In this document: piece by piece, positions 33,692 through 48,600 of the stretch | How positions within the stretch are numbered: the first letter of the stretch is position 1 | Layout: every line of letters begins with the position of its first letter | Origin: Henricia sp. BOLD:AAB3569 | Lineage: Eukaryota > Echinodermata > Asteroidea > Spinulosida > Echinasteridae | Assembly (NCBI GenBank): GCA_037783545.1 | Contig: JBBELK010000542.1 | Coordinates: 682,001-746,000 of the forward strand | Reading direction: 5' to 3' | Length of the DNA stretch: 64,000 nt | Position numbers and translations under genes: made by a program | Notes under the pieces: generated by a model | Database searches by the model: none | What the model was told of the DNA's origin: nothing | What the model saw: the letters and a program-made list of their open reading frames with translations, nothing else

Positions 33692-36600
33692 GTAGGATTT
33701 GGTGTAAAAACGTGGGAAAACAAGAATTATATAATATTGGATGGCTTTGAGGGTGATATGAGAATATACCGCACGAGTCATGAAAATACTGAACGAGCCA
33801 AAGGCGAGTTCGGTATTTTTATGACGAGTGCGGTATATTCTCATATTACCCGAAAAGACATACAATATTATTATTGTTATAAAATGAAGCTTTGTTTTAA
33901 AAGATTTCCGCGAGATTTTTGTCTGTTTGGTGTTGAAAACGTTAGTTTACAAATGCATGCGCTTTTGTTACTGTTGTACAGTATTTTTTGTTACTGTACT
34001 CTGGCGCGCGTTGCACACGCATGCAATCCATTCCCTCGATTCATGTCGCGTGCGTACGCGTGTGTTCGTGGTGCGCCCAACGTGCACGCACATCGAATCT
34101 GGGCTCTGTGCTGCACTGTAACAGAAATGCACGGTGTCCGCAAAAGCTTCATTTTATATAATGTATTTTATTGCGAGCAGGAATTTTGTCAGTACCATCA
34201 CTGCCATTTGAGTAGTTGATCTTTTGGCGTTGCGAAGGGCACTTAATTCAATTGGACAATTTTCAGAGATCACTGCTAGTAATGCGTTCTTTTTGGTTTG
34301 GTTGTGAGTGCTACAGAAAATTCTTGCCTACCCCTGATTGGGTTATTTCGGCACAACACCTATAACATTTTAGTGATAAATTTTGGAAAATTTATTACTA
34401 ATTTTCAGTTGGCAAGAGGGAAAAGACAGCATCGAGTAAACACAAAAATGTAGCTTAGCCATTTATTTCTTATTACTGAACATAATGATCAACCAAAAAT
34501 TCCAGCTACATGTACATTCCCGTCATGATCGACTGACAGATACTTTGATATATTTTACTGCTGTTTGTATTATATGTACCCCAGTAACCCTACATGTGCC
34601 TTTTTGACTTAGTGTGTCATAAGGTTCATCCACAATGTAATTTACATTGAAAAGAGATAAGAAATGTCTCATAAAAGATTAATGTTGACATTAAATAAAT
34701 CTGGCAAAATAAATGTGTAGGTGTCATCCCTGAGGAAAAAAAAAAAACCGCCAAAAAGGGTCTTTTTAAATGTAGCCTTCAGTTTCAAATTAGCATAATG
34801 TCAATTTAATGTCAATTGAGGGTACCTGCTCGCTCATCAACAAAATTCTATGGTGATAGATCATTTGTTTTTTCAGCGGCACACCTCTGATGGAATGGTC
34901 TTCCTAACAGCATGCGTCAAATTCATTCCATCAGTAATTTCAAGTCCCAGCTTAAGACACATCTTTTTGTTCAGTATTACCAGACTTGATGCTCTTGATG
35001 ATGCTCTTTGGTTTTTAACGTTTAATATTTTTTTTATCTATGTACATCATTTACATGTATATATGTTATCGCTTTGGTTTATACTGTAAAGCGCCTAGAG
35101 GCCCTGGCATTTGGCGCTATATAAGATTGCTATTATTATTATTATAGAAAATTTTCTCATGATTTTTGTGAACAGAAAGTTCACCTCCACTCCTCATCTG
35201 GCCGGGACCCCTGCCGACAAAGCCAATGCGGACTACGTCAGGGACGAGTGGATAAAGTATGGCCTGCAACCCGTCCGACAAAATGCCTACAATGTTCTCT
35301 TGTCATACCCAAGCATTAAAAATCCCAACTATGTAAGTACAGGTGGTTTCATTTATTCATGCATGTCAACACATTGTATACATGTGTGATATGTATTCGT
35401 AGCCAGCCAGGAAGGCTCCACTTTCACACATCTTACAGTCCTTTCAATTATGTCATATTCATTTTTATATAATGCCCAAGTCGATTCTTGTCATCTGATT
35501 GGACAATAGCAGGTCACGTGTCGTTCAATATTTAATCCATTTAATGCTTTGTCACTTACCGTGCAGTTTTGTTCCATTTGCCGTGCAATTTTGTTCCATA
35601 CGTTTGTTTTCATTGCACGTTGTGCCCACTGTATGTGCGTGTCAAATGTGACGACCGGTACCCCTGACACAAACACTTGTTACAACTCACAAGCAACATG
35701 GAAGGTTTTGTACTTATGTCGGACAATGAAATTTATCTAAGCTTTTGGACAATTCTGATGCTGCCAACATCAAAATAAACTCGAAGGGTGATTCTAAATA
35801 TTTTGTTTAAAAAAATATAGGATGATAAGGATCTACTTGGGTCTTATATAAAACAAATAATGAATGTTTTAATTCGTGCAATAGAAGGAATATTTTCATT
35901 CGGTGAAAGATGGAATATATGTTCCATTCAACTCGGCTTCGCCTCGTTGAATGGAACATTCCATCTTTCACCTCATACAAATATTCCTCCCATTGCACTC
36001 ATAAACATTCATTATTTGTATACTAGTTTGTATTTGTTGCATTTTCAGGCACATAACCAATATGTGATGCAACTGCTAAAATATGCCAAGTTGTTTGGTT
36101 TTTTTTTATCCGACGAACATGATTTTCCACCAAAAATTCAGTTTACCCTAGAGTGAAAAATACTGCAGACAGAACTATGGAAAGAAAATCCATACATGTT
36201 CACCCGTTGAAACTCCATGCATACAGTACACGTACGGTAAGTCTATGAAGCATGACAAAGATTTTAAAAGTTTTCAAAGAAACTGAAAATGTTCTCATTG
36301 CTAAATCCACCATTTCCTCACCATTTCCCCTCCAAATAATTCAAAATCAAGTATGCTTCCTTCTTTTAATAATCAATGAATAAAATAACCCACACCCTTT
36401 TTCAGAAAACCTTTGAAAATTTTTACAAACTACATGTACATGTATGTTAAACTACAGTCCCTGGTTTTTGTCACTATTGGGTCGCAGGTGTCCAATAAAT
36501 TATCAATTTTGAATACTGTTTATAGCTACTTTGGGTTGATAGGTGTCAAGTGATAAGTGAACCCATAGGAAATGTGTGGTATGGAAAATGACTAGATAGT

Positions 36601-39600
36601 GAAGGGCAATTGTGGCATATTGCTGGTGATATTATCTCTGAGTGTCGCACATCAGTCTGAACCCAAACTGTTAAGTTGTCATGGTTGTAAAAAACTTGAA
36701 ACATTTCCACAGAACAGCGTAAACGTCATTTTAATTGTATTCAAATGTTACTGTTAAGATTTACATACCGATAAGATTTACATAATGTATCATGATGTGG
36801 ATCATTCAATTGTTTAATCGCGGATCGTATTAAACAGCATGTTCCCTCCTCCACTCGCAGCAACTTGCCTGCTTCCCGCACACAGCCTTCGCGTGTCTGC
36901 AAGAACGCTCGCAAAGCTGCCACACGGCTCGAATGCACATCTGCTATAGGACAACACTTGCTTGATCGATCACCCGGAGTTCTCGAAACAATACAGCAAA
37001 CGGCAGTTCACTGTACTGGCCAGAGCACGCAGCATCATGCATCTGCACATGCTAGAAGCTACATACATTCAGCGCGCAGCATTCTGAACACGTCATTCCC
37101 GCTTTCAGCCTTATATTATATCGATAGCGTACCCATGCCATTCTTGCGTTTTGCTCTGATGAGTTCAAGTTGAAAAGCTTTAGCATGTCTTTGTCGTTAC
37201 TTAATTCTATATTCCGATTTTGCAGTACAAACACTTATTTAATTATCTAACATCTGTGGAGTTGTCTTTATACACTCGACCAAAAAAATTCTGTCACCAG
37301 TAAGACATTTATAGATATTTATTATTAAATTGAATTTAATGTAGGAAAATAATATATCAAATTTTAGCTTAACATATCCCTCAAAGGAATAGAGCTCAAG
37401 AGAGATCATGATGGCAAGCTTCACTGAACAGGAATACAACAATGAGTGTGGGATCAGAATGAAAAACACCAAAGAACAATGCAACTTGTGATTTGGGCAA
37501 TTTGTGTGTAGACAATCAGGAAATTTTTAAGTGAGTTTGGATTTATCAATGTCTTGTCAAAAACATCCAAATCAAGATGGTTAAATTGTCCAATCTGAAT
37601 CGTGCCATTGCATTAGGTATGGTGGAAGCAAAATACTGAACTGTAACTCCCCTTGCTTGAGTGTGCCAATAAAGTTGACATCGTTGTTTTTTGGTGTTTT
37701 TCATTCGGACCCCACACTCCTTTGTTGCATTCCTGTTCCGTGAAGCTTGCCATCATGTACTCTGTTGAGCTCTATTCCTTTGAGTGATATGTTCAGCTAA
37801 AATTTGATATATTATTTTCTTACATTAAATCCAATTTCATAATAAATATGTACAAATGTCTTACTGGTGACAGAACTTTTTTGGTCGAGTGTATAATTAT
37901 GGCACTCAAAACATTTGTTTTTCACCGGATTGAACTCCACTTTTTCCTATCTGTTTTTTGTTTCCAACTGAAGCAGAAAAGTTAAAAATGCTAGTGTGAA
38001 ATTATTCCGGTTGAGCTCGCCCTGGGTTGAGCATCATGTTCCTACTTAACAAGTGTGAATCACCTATAAGCCTGTCTCAAACTGGTTCAAACCAGTGCAA
38101 GGTTGAAAGCATGGGTGAAAAACCAATGGGGCAGTATCTGGTTGATTTCAACCCTGGATTGACAGACTTCAGCTCTGAGAAGACCTGTAGTTTCACATGC
38201 ACATCGTTTTATGTAGTTTATTAAAGTAGATATTGCTTTTACTGTGTAATATTGAAATAAGGTGATTGTGTCCGTTCATACGATGTTAAATGGATATCAT
38301 TTGTGTTTACCATGAACATGCTGAAAAGTCATAGGATGCTTGGGTGTATACTGTACTCAAACCCACGACCTCCTGCATACTAGGTAGACGTCCTAACCAC
38401 TCATCCACCTTCCTTGCTGCAGTGCTGAATGGTGAGTTCGAACCCGCCTTTTGGCACCAGCAAGCTCGGTATAGGTGGTTAGGGCATCTGCAGTATGTAG
38501 GAGGTCTTTGGCTCGAGTCCACCCAAGCACACAATAAGGGCACACACAGCATGGACATGGGCAGACCTGGATTCGAACCCACAACCTGCAGAACTAACCA
38601 CGGTATTGAGTTCGAATCACCAGACCGCTCGACCATGGTGCCCCATACAATGCATACACTGTGCATTTATATACACTCAACTTTATCGTTACTTTTAATA
38701 ATGTTGTGTTAAATCAGCTCAAGAATCGTGTGTATAAAAAAGTGCATATACTGCATCGTGTGTATATTAGCAAATTATATCAATTTAATATTTCTTTATT
38801 GTAATAAATCCAGACTGAGAGATAACCTTTGGTTTATGATGTGACTTTTACATTCAGGTGTCTGTGCTGGAAAGCAACGGATCGCAATTCTTCCGATCCC
38901 AAGCTGAAGAGCCGCTGATAAGTAAAGGCACATTCAGCAATGAAACTGTGCGACCGTTCAATGCCTATTCTGCCAATGGCACAGTGGAGGTGGGTATACA
39001 ATATGATGCTGATCGAGTGTACATGTAAAGATAACAAAAAGTTACTTAAGTGGTGTTCCCATTGGACTATTTTTGGTAAAACTCCCGTGGTTGTGCGGGA
39101 GAGTAACAAGATTTAGTCCAATGGGGACGCACGGAGAATTAGCGTCCCTGTAAAGTTACTGCGACCACGATGTAAAACTTACAGGGCGAGAGAGGCCGCG
39201 GAAACTTTCAGCTTAGCCGCGGGAGTTTTACAGGGCCCTCGAAAAGTCCAATGGGAAAAGTTTCGCCCTGTAAAATGAACACGACCATGTAGTAAACTAT
39301 GGGCCTGCACGGCAAATGTTTACTGCAAGGTCGCGGTAGCTTTCCGCATATGGGCACTAAAGGCAATTGCAAATGGGAACGCATTGGAAGATTACACGAA
39401 TGAATGTTACCGAAGGTCGCGGTAACTTTCCGCGAGGCAGCGGAAAAGAAAGTCCAATGGGAACATGCCTTAAGCTGTATATATACAAAGCTGGAAAGGG
39501 CCATTCTCTCGTTACATGTGTGACTTTTTAAACTATTATGTTTTTATATATTTTCTGTTGCTGAATACTTTTGCATTAATATAACATGGTAGTCATCTAC

Positions 39601-42600
39601 AAGGGGCACCTTATATAATAGTACAACATTTGTCTCAAATTTATTGAACATTTCTTTTTACAGGGAAAAAATGTCTGTTATATGTGTGACGTCACACACG
39701 TAACATACATATTTTCCCCTGTAAAAAGGAACTTTCAGATAAATTTAATTTGAATATTAAATGCAATCAGTTTCTTAAATATTTTGAAGTTGAAAATTGG
39801 CAATTGCTCAGCATTACACTAGAAACTCTTCAGATATGTCCAGTGATGCTCCATTTTTTAGAAAAATTTTGTCTCGCTTTCGTCCACAGGGGGAGCTTGT
39901 TTATGTTAATTACGGGCAAGTGGAAGATTTCCAACAACTCGAGCGGAATCTCAATATCAGCGTAAGAGGAAAAATTGCAATAGCACGCTATGGAAGAGTT
40001 TTCCGAGGAGACAAGGTACTAGACAGGGTCTCAATATGGATGGTAAAGTCTTGAAACAGCTATTAGAGATAGCTTAATTACAGGATTAGTAAACCTTTAC
40101 AAATGGCGTTATCTCTGTGTGTGATTGAGAATGTGTATGATAACAACCAACCTGGGTATAGACCATTCCCATGACGCCTTCTCTGTACACGTCCGCCATA
40201 GCTGGGATCCAGATTTTTCCATAGGATGGACTGCGTTTTGCGTCATTATAAATTGAACAGCGCGCATCCATGATGTGCACAACTCGCTCTTTGCACACGT
40301 AAAATTTACACTGAGCCTCTTTGAGCGTGTTTGCCACATGCGTCTCTTTGAGAAAAAGTGGTGTGAAAGGAATTTTAAGTGAAACGATGCACTGAAAATC
40401 AGTAAATTATAAAAACTTTCCATCCAAGCTAATTCTGTTGAAGGAATTTTGGGTGAAACAACGCACCGAAAACCACAGAATTAGCTTGGACACGTAGAAC
40501 GGAAAGTCTTTTCATAATTCAGTGATTTTCAGTGCATCGTTTTACTCAAAATTCCCTCCACATCGCTTTTTCTCAAAGCGACATACGTTGCAATTGCGTG
40601 TGTGCGAAAAGGCTGTGTGAATTCCCCATTACAACAAACGTTTAAATTGTTCGAAGAGATGACACAATAAGCATCATTACATAACGCATGTAGTTCATGC
40701 ACTGACCGCATCCTAGCTATGGCGGACACACAGGGAAGGTTTCCATGGTTATGGGAATGGTCTATAAATCAGTCCAGTACCTCGTCTACATTCCGAGAAA
40801 ACAATGGAAAAACTTTCCGTGATTTCAAGAAATAGTGTAAAGCCATTAAGTCCTATTAAAAGGCTGGTTCTCTGGTGCATGGAATGTAAAGAATTGAGAA
40901 GTTGATAATTTTTTTCACCCCTAAATTTGGGTTTTTCCTTCAAATCTGCACTTATCGATGCTTGATGAGTCATTTTAGAGAAAAATATTTCTGATCAATT
41001 TCTCAACTCTTACAATAGTCGGAGCCTAGTTTTTATCACATGACAGCACCCTTGTAAAAATGTTTGTGCACACGCGTGAAATTTATCTTATGTCATCATT
41101 TTGTCAGAAAAATATAGTCTCGGGCAGAAAAATATTTACACCAAGTACGCAACTGCGCATGTGTCCTAGTTGTCCCGACGACGCGGTGGTCGGAAGCAGT
41201 TGGTGTCACCAACACGCTTTGCGGGGATCCCTGGTGCTGCACTCTAAAGCAGCCATGTAGAATTAAACAGGTCTTTAGTATGATGTACCAGACCACTCGG
41301 CCAAAATACTACAGCCATTAGACCCTTTGCACCAGCAGCCATGCGTCATGCTGAAATAGGTACTTAGTTTCTATTGTTCTTAGTTTCATCTTGTTTTGAT
41401 CCACCAGGCAAAGCAAGCAGAAGCCTTTGGAGCCATTGGACTGATCATCTACTCTGATCCTGCAGACTACGCCGTGGATGGCATCTCCAGCGTCTATCCT
41501 GAGTCATGGTGGCTGCCTGGTTCAGGGGTACAGAGAGGCTCATTATACATCAACCAAGGGGTTGGAGGCGATCCACTCACACCTGGTTACCCATCAATAG
41601 GTAATGTCTTTGTGATTTACGTAGACAAAACCTGACATAAGTCTGGTCTAGTGTGTATACACACATTCTGGTATTTGTATCCTTGTGAGAACATCCCTTT
41701 GTTCTCATGTACAAATTAGTTAGGGGGTGGAACAAAATTTCCTGAGCTGAAATTTAGACCGAATGTCCTTTATTTTATATACTTCAACTTGCGACAGTTA
41801 AGTATACCTTGGAAATTCCTCCTTTTTGAGTAAAATCCATATTTCTATTTTGTGAGAACCTTGTGGAGTCCTTTTCATCTTTTGTTCCCTATTATACCCC
41901 GGTCTCCACAGGGTACTGAGGGTACCAAGTATAGGAACTCATGATAGAGAGGTTGTGAGTTCGAGCCCTACTTGTGCCAACGTGTTTGTGTCCGTGGGCA
42001 AGACACTTATTCTCAATTGTCTTGTCATCCTAAGCGATATTTGGGGAGCTGTTGGAGGGAATGCCACAATCTAAGCACTGATACAGTTGTGCATCTGGGC
42101 CAGGAAGCCACCTATTTGAAGCGAAATTGGCGGGGTTCAATCACTGGGTCCCTTGTCTCACAATTGTTAGGAAAATATCTGTTCTCATAGGTTTGTGTAC
42201 AGATTTTACCCCATTGATGACTCTTGGGATTACTCACTGGAACTATTATGTGTATATTGTCTGTTTGTCTCGGCTGGGCGCATGTTTATTTCTTTGTGTG
42301 ACCAAAAATTGTCATACGCCCGCAATTTTCTTAAGTTGAAATGGGTTCTTCGTTTAAGGGTTAAATATGTTTTAGTCTTGCTCGGTTTCTTCAAAGATAC
42401 CGATGATAAATGTTTTGTGCATTATTTTATTGCAGATACTGCATTTCGAGAGGACGAATCTTCAGTTGGCCTTCCCAAAATCCCTGTTCAACCCATTGGT
42501 TATGATGATGCTAAACGAATTCTTGCGTAAGCACTTTTTGCAGTGTTGTAATGATTCATATTGAAGACTAGGGTCTCGATTTTTACTGACTTGACCTGAC

Positions 42601-45600
42601 TGAAGTCTCCAATCTTAAATAACCTTGAAGATATCCAATCTGTGGTTCTGAGCAAATTTGATTTTTTTTTTCCGAACAAATTATTAAAGTATTTACTTTA
42701 TTTTAACGAAAAAACATACTTTGTATTTTAGACATCGACAACCCTGTGAAAAATGCCGTTTTTATAAGGCCGTTTTTGCACCTTGCCTAGACTTGCCCAG
42801 GTCTGACTTCACGTGTTTGGTCTGTTGGGCAGTGTGTGCAGCACGCCCTCTGGACTGGTGGCCTGTCAAATCTCTTTTCTTCAGTCTCGGAAGACTTTCT
42901 GAGACAGAGGAAACAGAAGAAAACAGATTGGACAGGCCACCGGTCTGGAGGGCGCACCGTGTACTGCGCGTTGCAGACCGAGCACAGGCGGTCAGACTTG
43001 GGCAAGTCTATGCCTTGAATTATTGGCGGACCGCCAGTAATTCGTAATATTGACAATAATTGTTTTATAACTAAACATTGGTCAATTTATTTTTTTTATT
43101 TTTTCCGTTGAAGTCTCATTTGAAAGTGCATAACGTTTATGTTTCAAGAAAAATACCAATTCAAACAACTTTATTTTTCGAGATGCCACACCCAAAACGC
43201 ACGGACTGTATATCTTTAAATCATTGGCAGACTGAACCTTTTTATTTTCCTCCACGATCTTTACTTCTCCACATTTTACATTGATCATTTAAACTTTTAT
43301 ATGTGTGAAATATTTTATTGTGGAGAGAAATAAAATAATAACTTGACTTATCTCATTGTTGCAAACGACTTGACTTGAAACTCGAGCAGAAGAACTCGTT
43401 TTAACAATGCATTTTTGTAATGGCAATAGATATAATGGTTTATTGATTGCTTTCCGGTGACGTCACCCCTTCCATCCACCATTTTGGTGGGCATTTTTCA
43501 TGACGCACGTGGCTCGAGTAATAACCTGCAAAAAGAGCAAGAAAAGCGCATTGGTTGCACTTACCTCTGTTGCTTGAACTAGCTTTATGTTGTTGCGCCA
43601 TGGCTGTTGTATCGAGAAAGATAAAAACGCATTTCTTCAGGCTAAACATCGCGATCAAGTAAAAGCACTTTTGTTTTTACAAGCCGAGTGCATGCTCAAT
43701 AATTTGAACGTATCACAACGCCCGCGTGCGGCATCTTTGAATGAAAATACGCTGGTGAGTATTTTTTACGCGTGTTCATGTGCGTCTATTGGCGCGCGCG
43801 TGTACGAGCGTGACTGTTGACCACCAAACATTCCCGGATGTTCTACGTCATCGAAAGCAATCAATATGTCAGATGCTTTAGATTGGGATGATAAGGTACA
43901 TGTAGCTGGTCGTTTTCAAATAATTGTGGACCGTCTAGATACGTTTTCTTTTGTTTGCAGAGTTATCTGTATCTCATCTGTTGTTTGCAGTAAAATTTTC
44001 AACAGTCAAGAAAAGTGGTCTCAGTAAGCATAATTTTGAGGCTTGCTTTTCATTACCCCAGTGAACTTGAAGGACCTGAGGCTCCCAAGGATTGGAGAGG
44101 GTCTCTGCAGGGACTGACATACCGACTTGGGTCTACACTCAAAAACAGCAGGTTGGTACAGCCTAGACTAGGGTCGTAGCAGTTGGGTCGCCATAATATG
44201 GTAAATTGATTTCCATTATAAACCAGATAAGTATTGACTGTGTTTTTGAATAGCACACTATCGTAACCGGTTTTGGTTGGTTTGGTTCACTTGCATGTGC
44301 AGTGCGTTTTGTGTTCGAACATAATGTGTGCAGTTGTGAAGAAAAACGGCACCTCGATGTTTTGGCTCTTGGGATTCTTTCATGGGTTTAATGAACTTCA
44401 ATTCGCAGCCCGTAGGCTAAATAGACCTTTATCACGGTGCGGCCATCTTCCTTTTTCCCCTATTAAAATAAACGTAACCAAAGCGAGGCTTGTCGAAATA
44501 AAATAGTTTGGCCCCGTGTTGAAAATGTTCATTGTGTGCACCACAATGACATGCGCGCGGTTCGATCAAGAAAACGCGCAGTGTGGACATTGATTGTCTC
44601 AAAACAACAACGGAAGACTGCATGCGCTATCGCGCAGACACGCACACGCAATGATCATGCCCGACACGTGCACGTACGTACTATGCATGCAGTGGGGAAC
44701 AAGACAAAGATGGACGCACCGTGAAAAAGGTCTATTGCATGAAGTTTACAAGTATGTTCCACCTAAATATAGAAATACATAGGTGGGTGGCACCATTGGC
44801 TGCCGACGGCCAGAGACACCGGGGAAACCCCTTACTCTTTACAAAAGAGTGTTCTGGGATCTGAGTGCATTACACAACACACTAGACCAACGGCTTCACA
44901 TCCCTTCCGAAGTATGGAGCAAATGTGTTTAAGTGCCTTGCTCAAGGGCACAGGTACCGCATGACCAGGTATCGAACCCGCAACCCCAAGTTTTCACCCG
45001 AGTGTTGCGAATCAATGACCCAAACCACTCGGCCACGGTACTCCCGGAATTCCCCTTCTTTCTGTGACTATTACCGCTATGGTACCATTCCAAACCAGTG
45101 TAAATGACTGAGATGCCGAAAACAATTCAAATGATGTTTCCAAAACTATGCTGATGAGAAGGCGCATTTATGTGTCTCCTAGTTAATCTGTGAGTGGGAA
45201 TTTTCAGCACACGGAAGCTTTATGCAGTTGTGTGTAACAAAGCTTTTATGTGAATAATTCGATCTCAGCATAATTAGTTTTTGCTGAAAATTTGCATTAT
45301 CCGAGTTAATTTGGTTGATTTGGAATCCATTATAGTTCCTCTTTTTTTCTGTTGTATTTTAGGTCTGTTAAGCTTGAGGTATACAATCAGAATGAAAGAC
45401 GTACAACGTATAATGTCATCGGCATGATACGGGGTAGTATTGAACCAGGTACATTGAGTACACACGTTGTAGATGGTAGTGGTATATTTGAACTCGGGAA
45501 CCTGTTTAATTCTAGATATTGTGGATTCGAATCCAGGCCCTATTCAGTGTTTGCATGTGCCCTTGGATAATATTGCTTTTCTCCACCAAGGAGTGCATGA

Positions 45601-48600
45601 TTTCCTGTGGGGGTAGCCGCTTTCCCTCTCCCACATCCTTGTGGAGACGTGGATTTGTTCCCGTGCACAAACTCTGAACAATGGCTTGAATTTGCTAAAA
45701 TGTTTCGTCATGACACTCCCATTTGAAGCAGATTTTTTTTCAGGAGCCGAAATTTCGTCCCTAATTGCCCAAATTCATAATCTAGAGGATTGAACTATCA
45801 GCAAAATTTAAAAATCCCCCTAATTTGAGTAAAATTCAAACTTCTAACTAGTGCCATCCTTGTGGAGACCTTTAGAATTGCCTTGTCGAGACCTTTACAC
45901 TCTTTTGTTGCCTATAAAACCCATGTCTCCACAAGGTACCAAATTTCAGACACAAAGGTGCTGTGTGTTTGATTAGCTCATGAGTGCTAAACAGGCAGCT
46001 GGTGCTGAGAAGGTTTAATGGAATGATATAGATGAGCCCAGTGACCAGGGGTAATGATTTCAATCCCAAGCATTCTTTACGGTGGATTTGCAGATCGTTA
46101 TGTGATTTTGGGTAATCATCGCGATGCCTGGGTGTTTGGTGCTGTGGATCCCTCCAGTGGTACAGCTCCCATGATGGAACTAGCCAGAGCTATGGGCAAA
46201 TTATACAAACAAGGTACGAACAGGCAACAAAAGAAAATTTCTTTTCTAATTAAATTGACTTCAAAATACCGGTATTCACATAGGGATGCATAAACTGTCT
46301 AAGGTATGTAACAATTGTTGACCGGTGTAATGTTGGATGTGGTGTTTTAACACATAAGGTAGCTTATTTCACCCAAGGCAAAGTTAAGGGTGCTATGAGT
46401 ATGAGCAATACAGGATTTAAAGATAGTATACATGATTGGGAAACTGTTACAAATAGTTTTATCCCCTGTGTGATTGAAGATATGCATGATTAAAACCAAC
46501 CTGAGCAAAAACCAGCTCCGTACTTCGTCTAACTTTTGAGAAAACAGTCAAAAAAGGGTTTGCAGTCATTTCGCCCCCAAACCACTTCGCCCTGAACCAT
46601 TTCGCCCTGAACCACGGTCTGTGCACGAAGTGCAGGCATTTGGGCGATGTAGTGTTTGGACGAAGTAATTTGGGGCGAAATGGCACTCGGGCGAAGTGGT
46701 TTGGGGCGAAATGGTTTTGGGGCGAATTAAATTTTCATCTCATGAGACGAAAACTAATTGTTTTACTCATTTCTCAAAGACTATAGCACTTCAGACAAAA
46801 CCATTTCAGGGGAAGTTTTCTACGGTCATCAAGTGTATATTGTGTAAGTTAGGAGTAAATCTGTGAACATTTCTGATTTTTGAGATTACCAATGATGTAT
46901 ACTGCCTTTAAGTTACTTTTTGCATTCCTCGAGTTGTCTAGTGGGGAATATAAAATAATTATAATGTTCAAGAATGATATTGGCACGTATAGCCCTGTCA
47001 CACACTCCTGGTTTGCGTCCTGGTGTCCCTTTGCTACTGTCCACCATGGTTTTGGTTTCAAACTGGGATAAATGTCTGATTTCACGATCCTACCAAGAAA
47101 AGCCTGAAAGGGAGCTGCGAAGGGCAAGTCCAATGTCCCCAAGAAGCAACAGCATCGTCTCAGCTTCAGTAGGATTGAACAAGGTGGCACTAGGGCCCCC
47201 TACAGGCCACTACATGCAGCTATGCACGGCCCTACAGGTCCACTAGGGCTCTACTTGGGTCCTATTAGGTTTTACTATGATTTCCATTTCTTACCGGTTG
47301 ATCCCGGCAGCGTATTGCAGAGAGTGATCCAAAACTGGTAAACACTGGATGAAGATTTCAAAATTTCCTAAATTAATCAAAATAATAGCTCGATCTGTAA
47401 AGAAATGTCCATATTTTACAATCATATTACAAAAATTAACAGAATAAATTTGACTGGGCACACTGTGCCATCATATTTTCAAGAAATAGTTGAAAATGCA
47501 TGTACAAAATTGCCCTTTTTGTCAATTTTATTGATTGTATGTCCCTCACGCATAAAAACAACCTCCGCATAAAACTGTAAAGTCAATTTCAACATGTGAT
47601 AAACTGGGTGTGTGTATTAACGTCAGTAGAAGGCAAACAAACAGGTGCATTTTAGTTTTCAATTGTCGACTAAGGAAAGGCATTTTTCTCTTAAAATCCG
47701 TCCCTCACACGTGAGGGATGAAATTGGATCACGCTCTACACGCAAAATTCCACCCAGACATGTTGCCAAATGAAGATGGTTGGTAAGGATTGACTACGGG
47801 TTGCTAGGTTTGAGTATGGTGGAACTAGGTTTTACTAGGAATAATTATGAAGTCCAGACATAGCGCCACTGGCATGCAAAACCTGGAATGTGACACTATA
47901 GACGAATCTGGTAACTAAGAATTCCTTCCCTGTAAATCCGCCATAACTGGGGGCCTTTCAGTGCCATGAACTGTGCATTTTGTGTTGATGATAAGCTGTT
48001 ACATTATGTTGTCACTTCAAACAATTAGCACATTTAATGTAAGCTTGCGAAGTCTGAGTACGCAAAGGGCACGCGTTGCACTGTGCGCTGTTTGATTTAA
48101 CAACACAAAATGCACAGTTCATGGCACTGGAGGGCCCCCAGTTATTGCGGATGTGCAGAGAAGGAGTCCTTGGTTACCGGATTCGTCTATAGCTTTAAAG
48201 CCTAGCGTACATCGACATTGCAACTGGAAGCAACTCGCGGCAACTGGGAGCAACTGATCAGTTGCTCAAAAAGGTTGATGTGCGCATACTTGCAACTACT
48301 GGCAACTGGAAAAATCCCAGTTGCTGCGAATTGCTCATGTTCTACTTTCTGGCAACTAGTTGTACCCAGTTGCGGTCATATTCCTGTTAGTGATACAAAT
48401 TTTTTGAACACTATCGTAATATGCTGACTGCTGTTTTGTGTCATCAGGTAAATTTCGACCTCGCCGGTCCATCGTGTTTTGCAGCTGGGCTGCTGAGGAG
48501 TACAGTCTCATTGGATCTACAGAGTGGGTCGAGGTAAATTGCACTGAAACATTTGAGGAGCGTTGTTTTATGGAAAGTGGTTTTATGGAAAGTTTCATGG

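Noticed and set aside
43440-43820. Frames of 72-77 codons on both strands
   Set aside because: They lie inside an element with inverted ends and show no domain.
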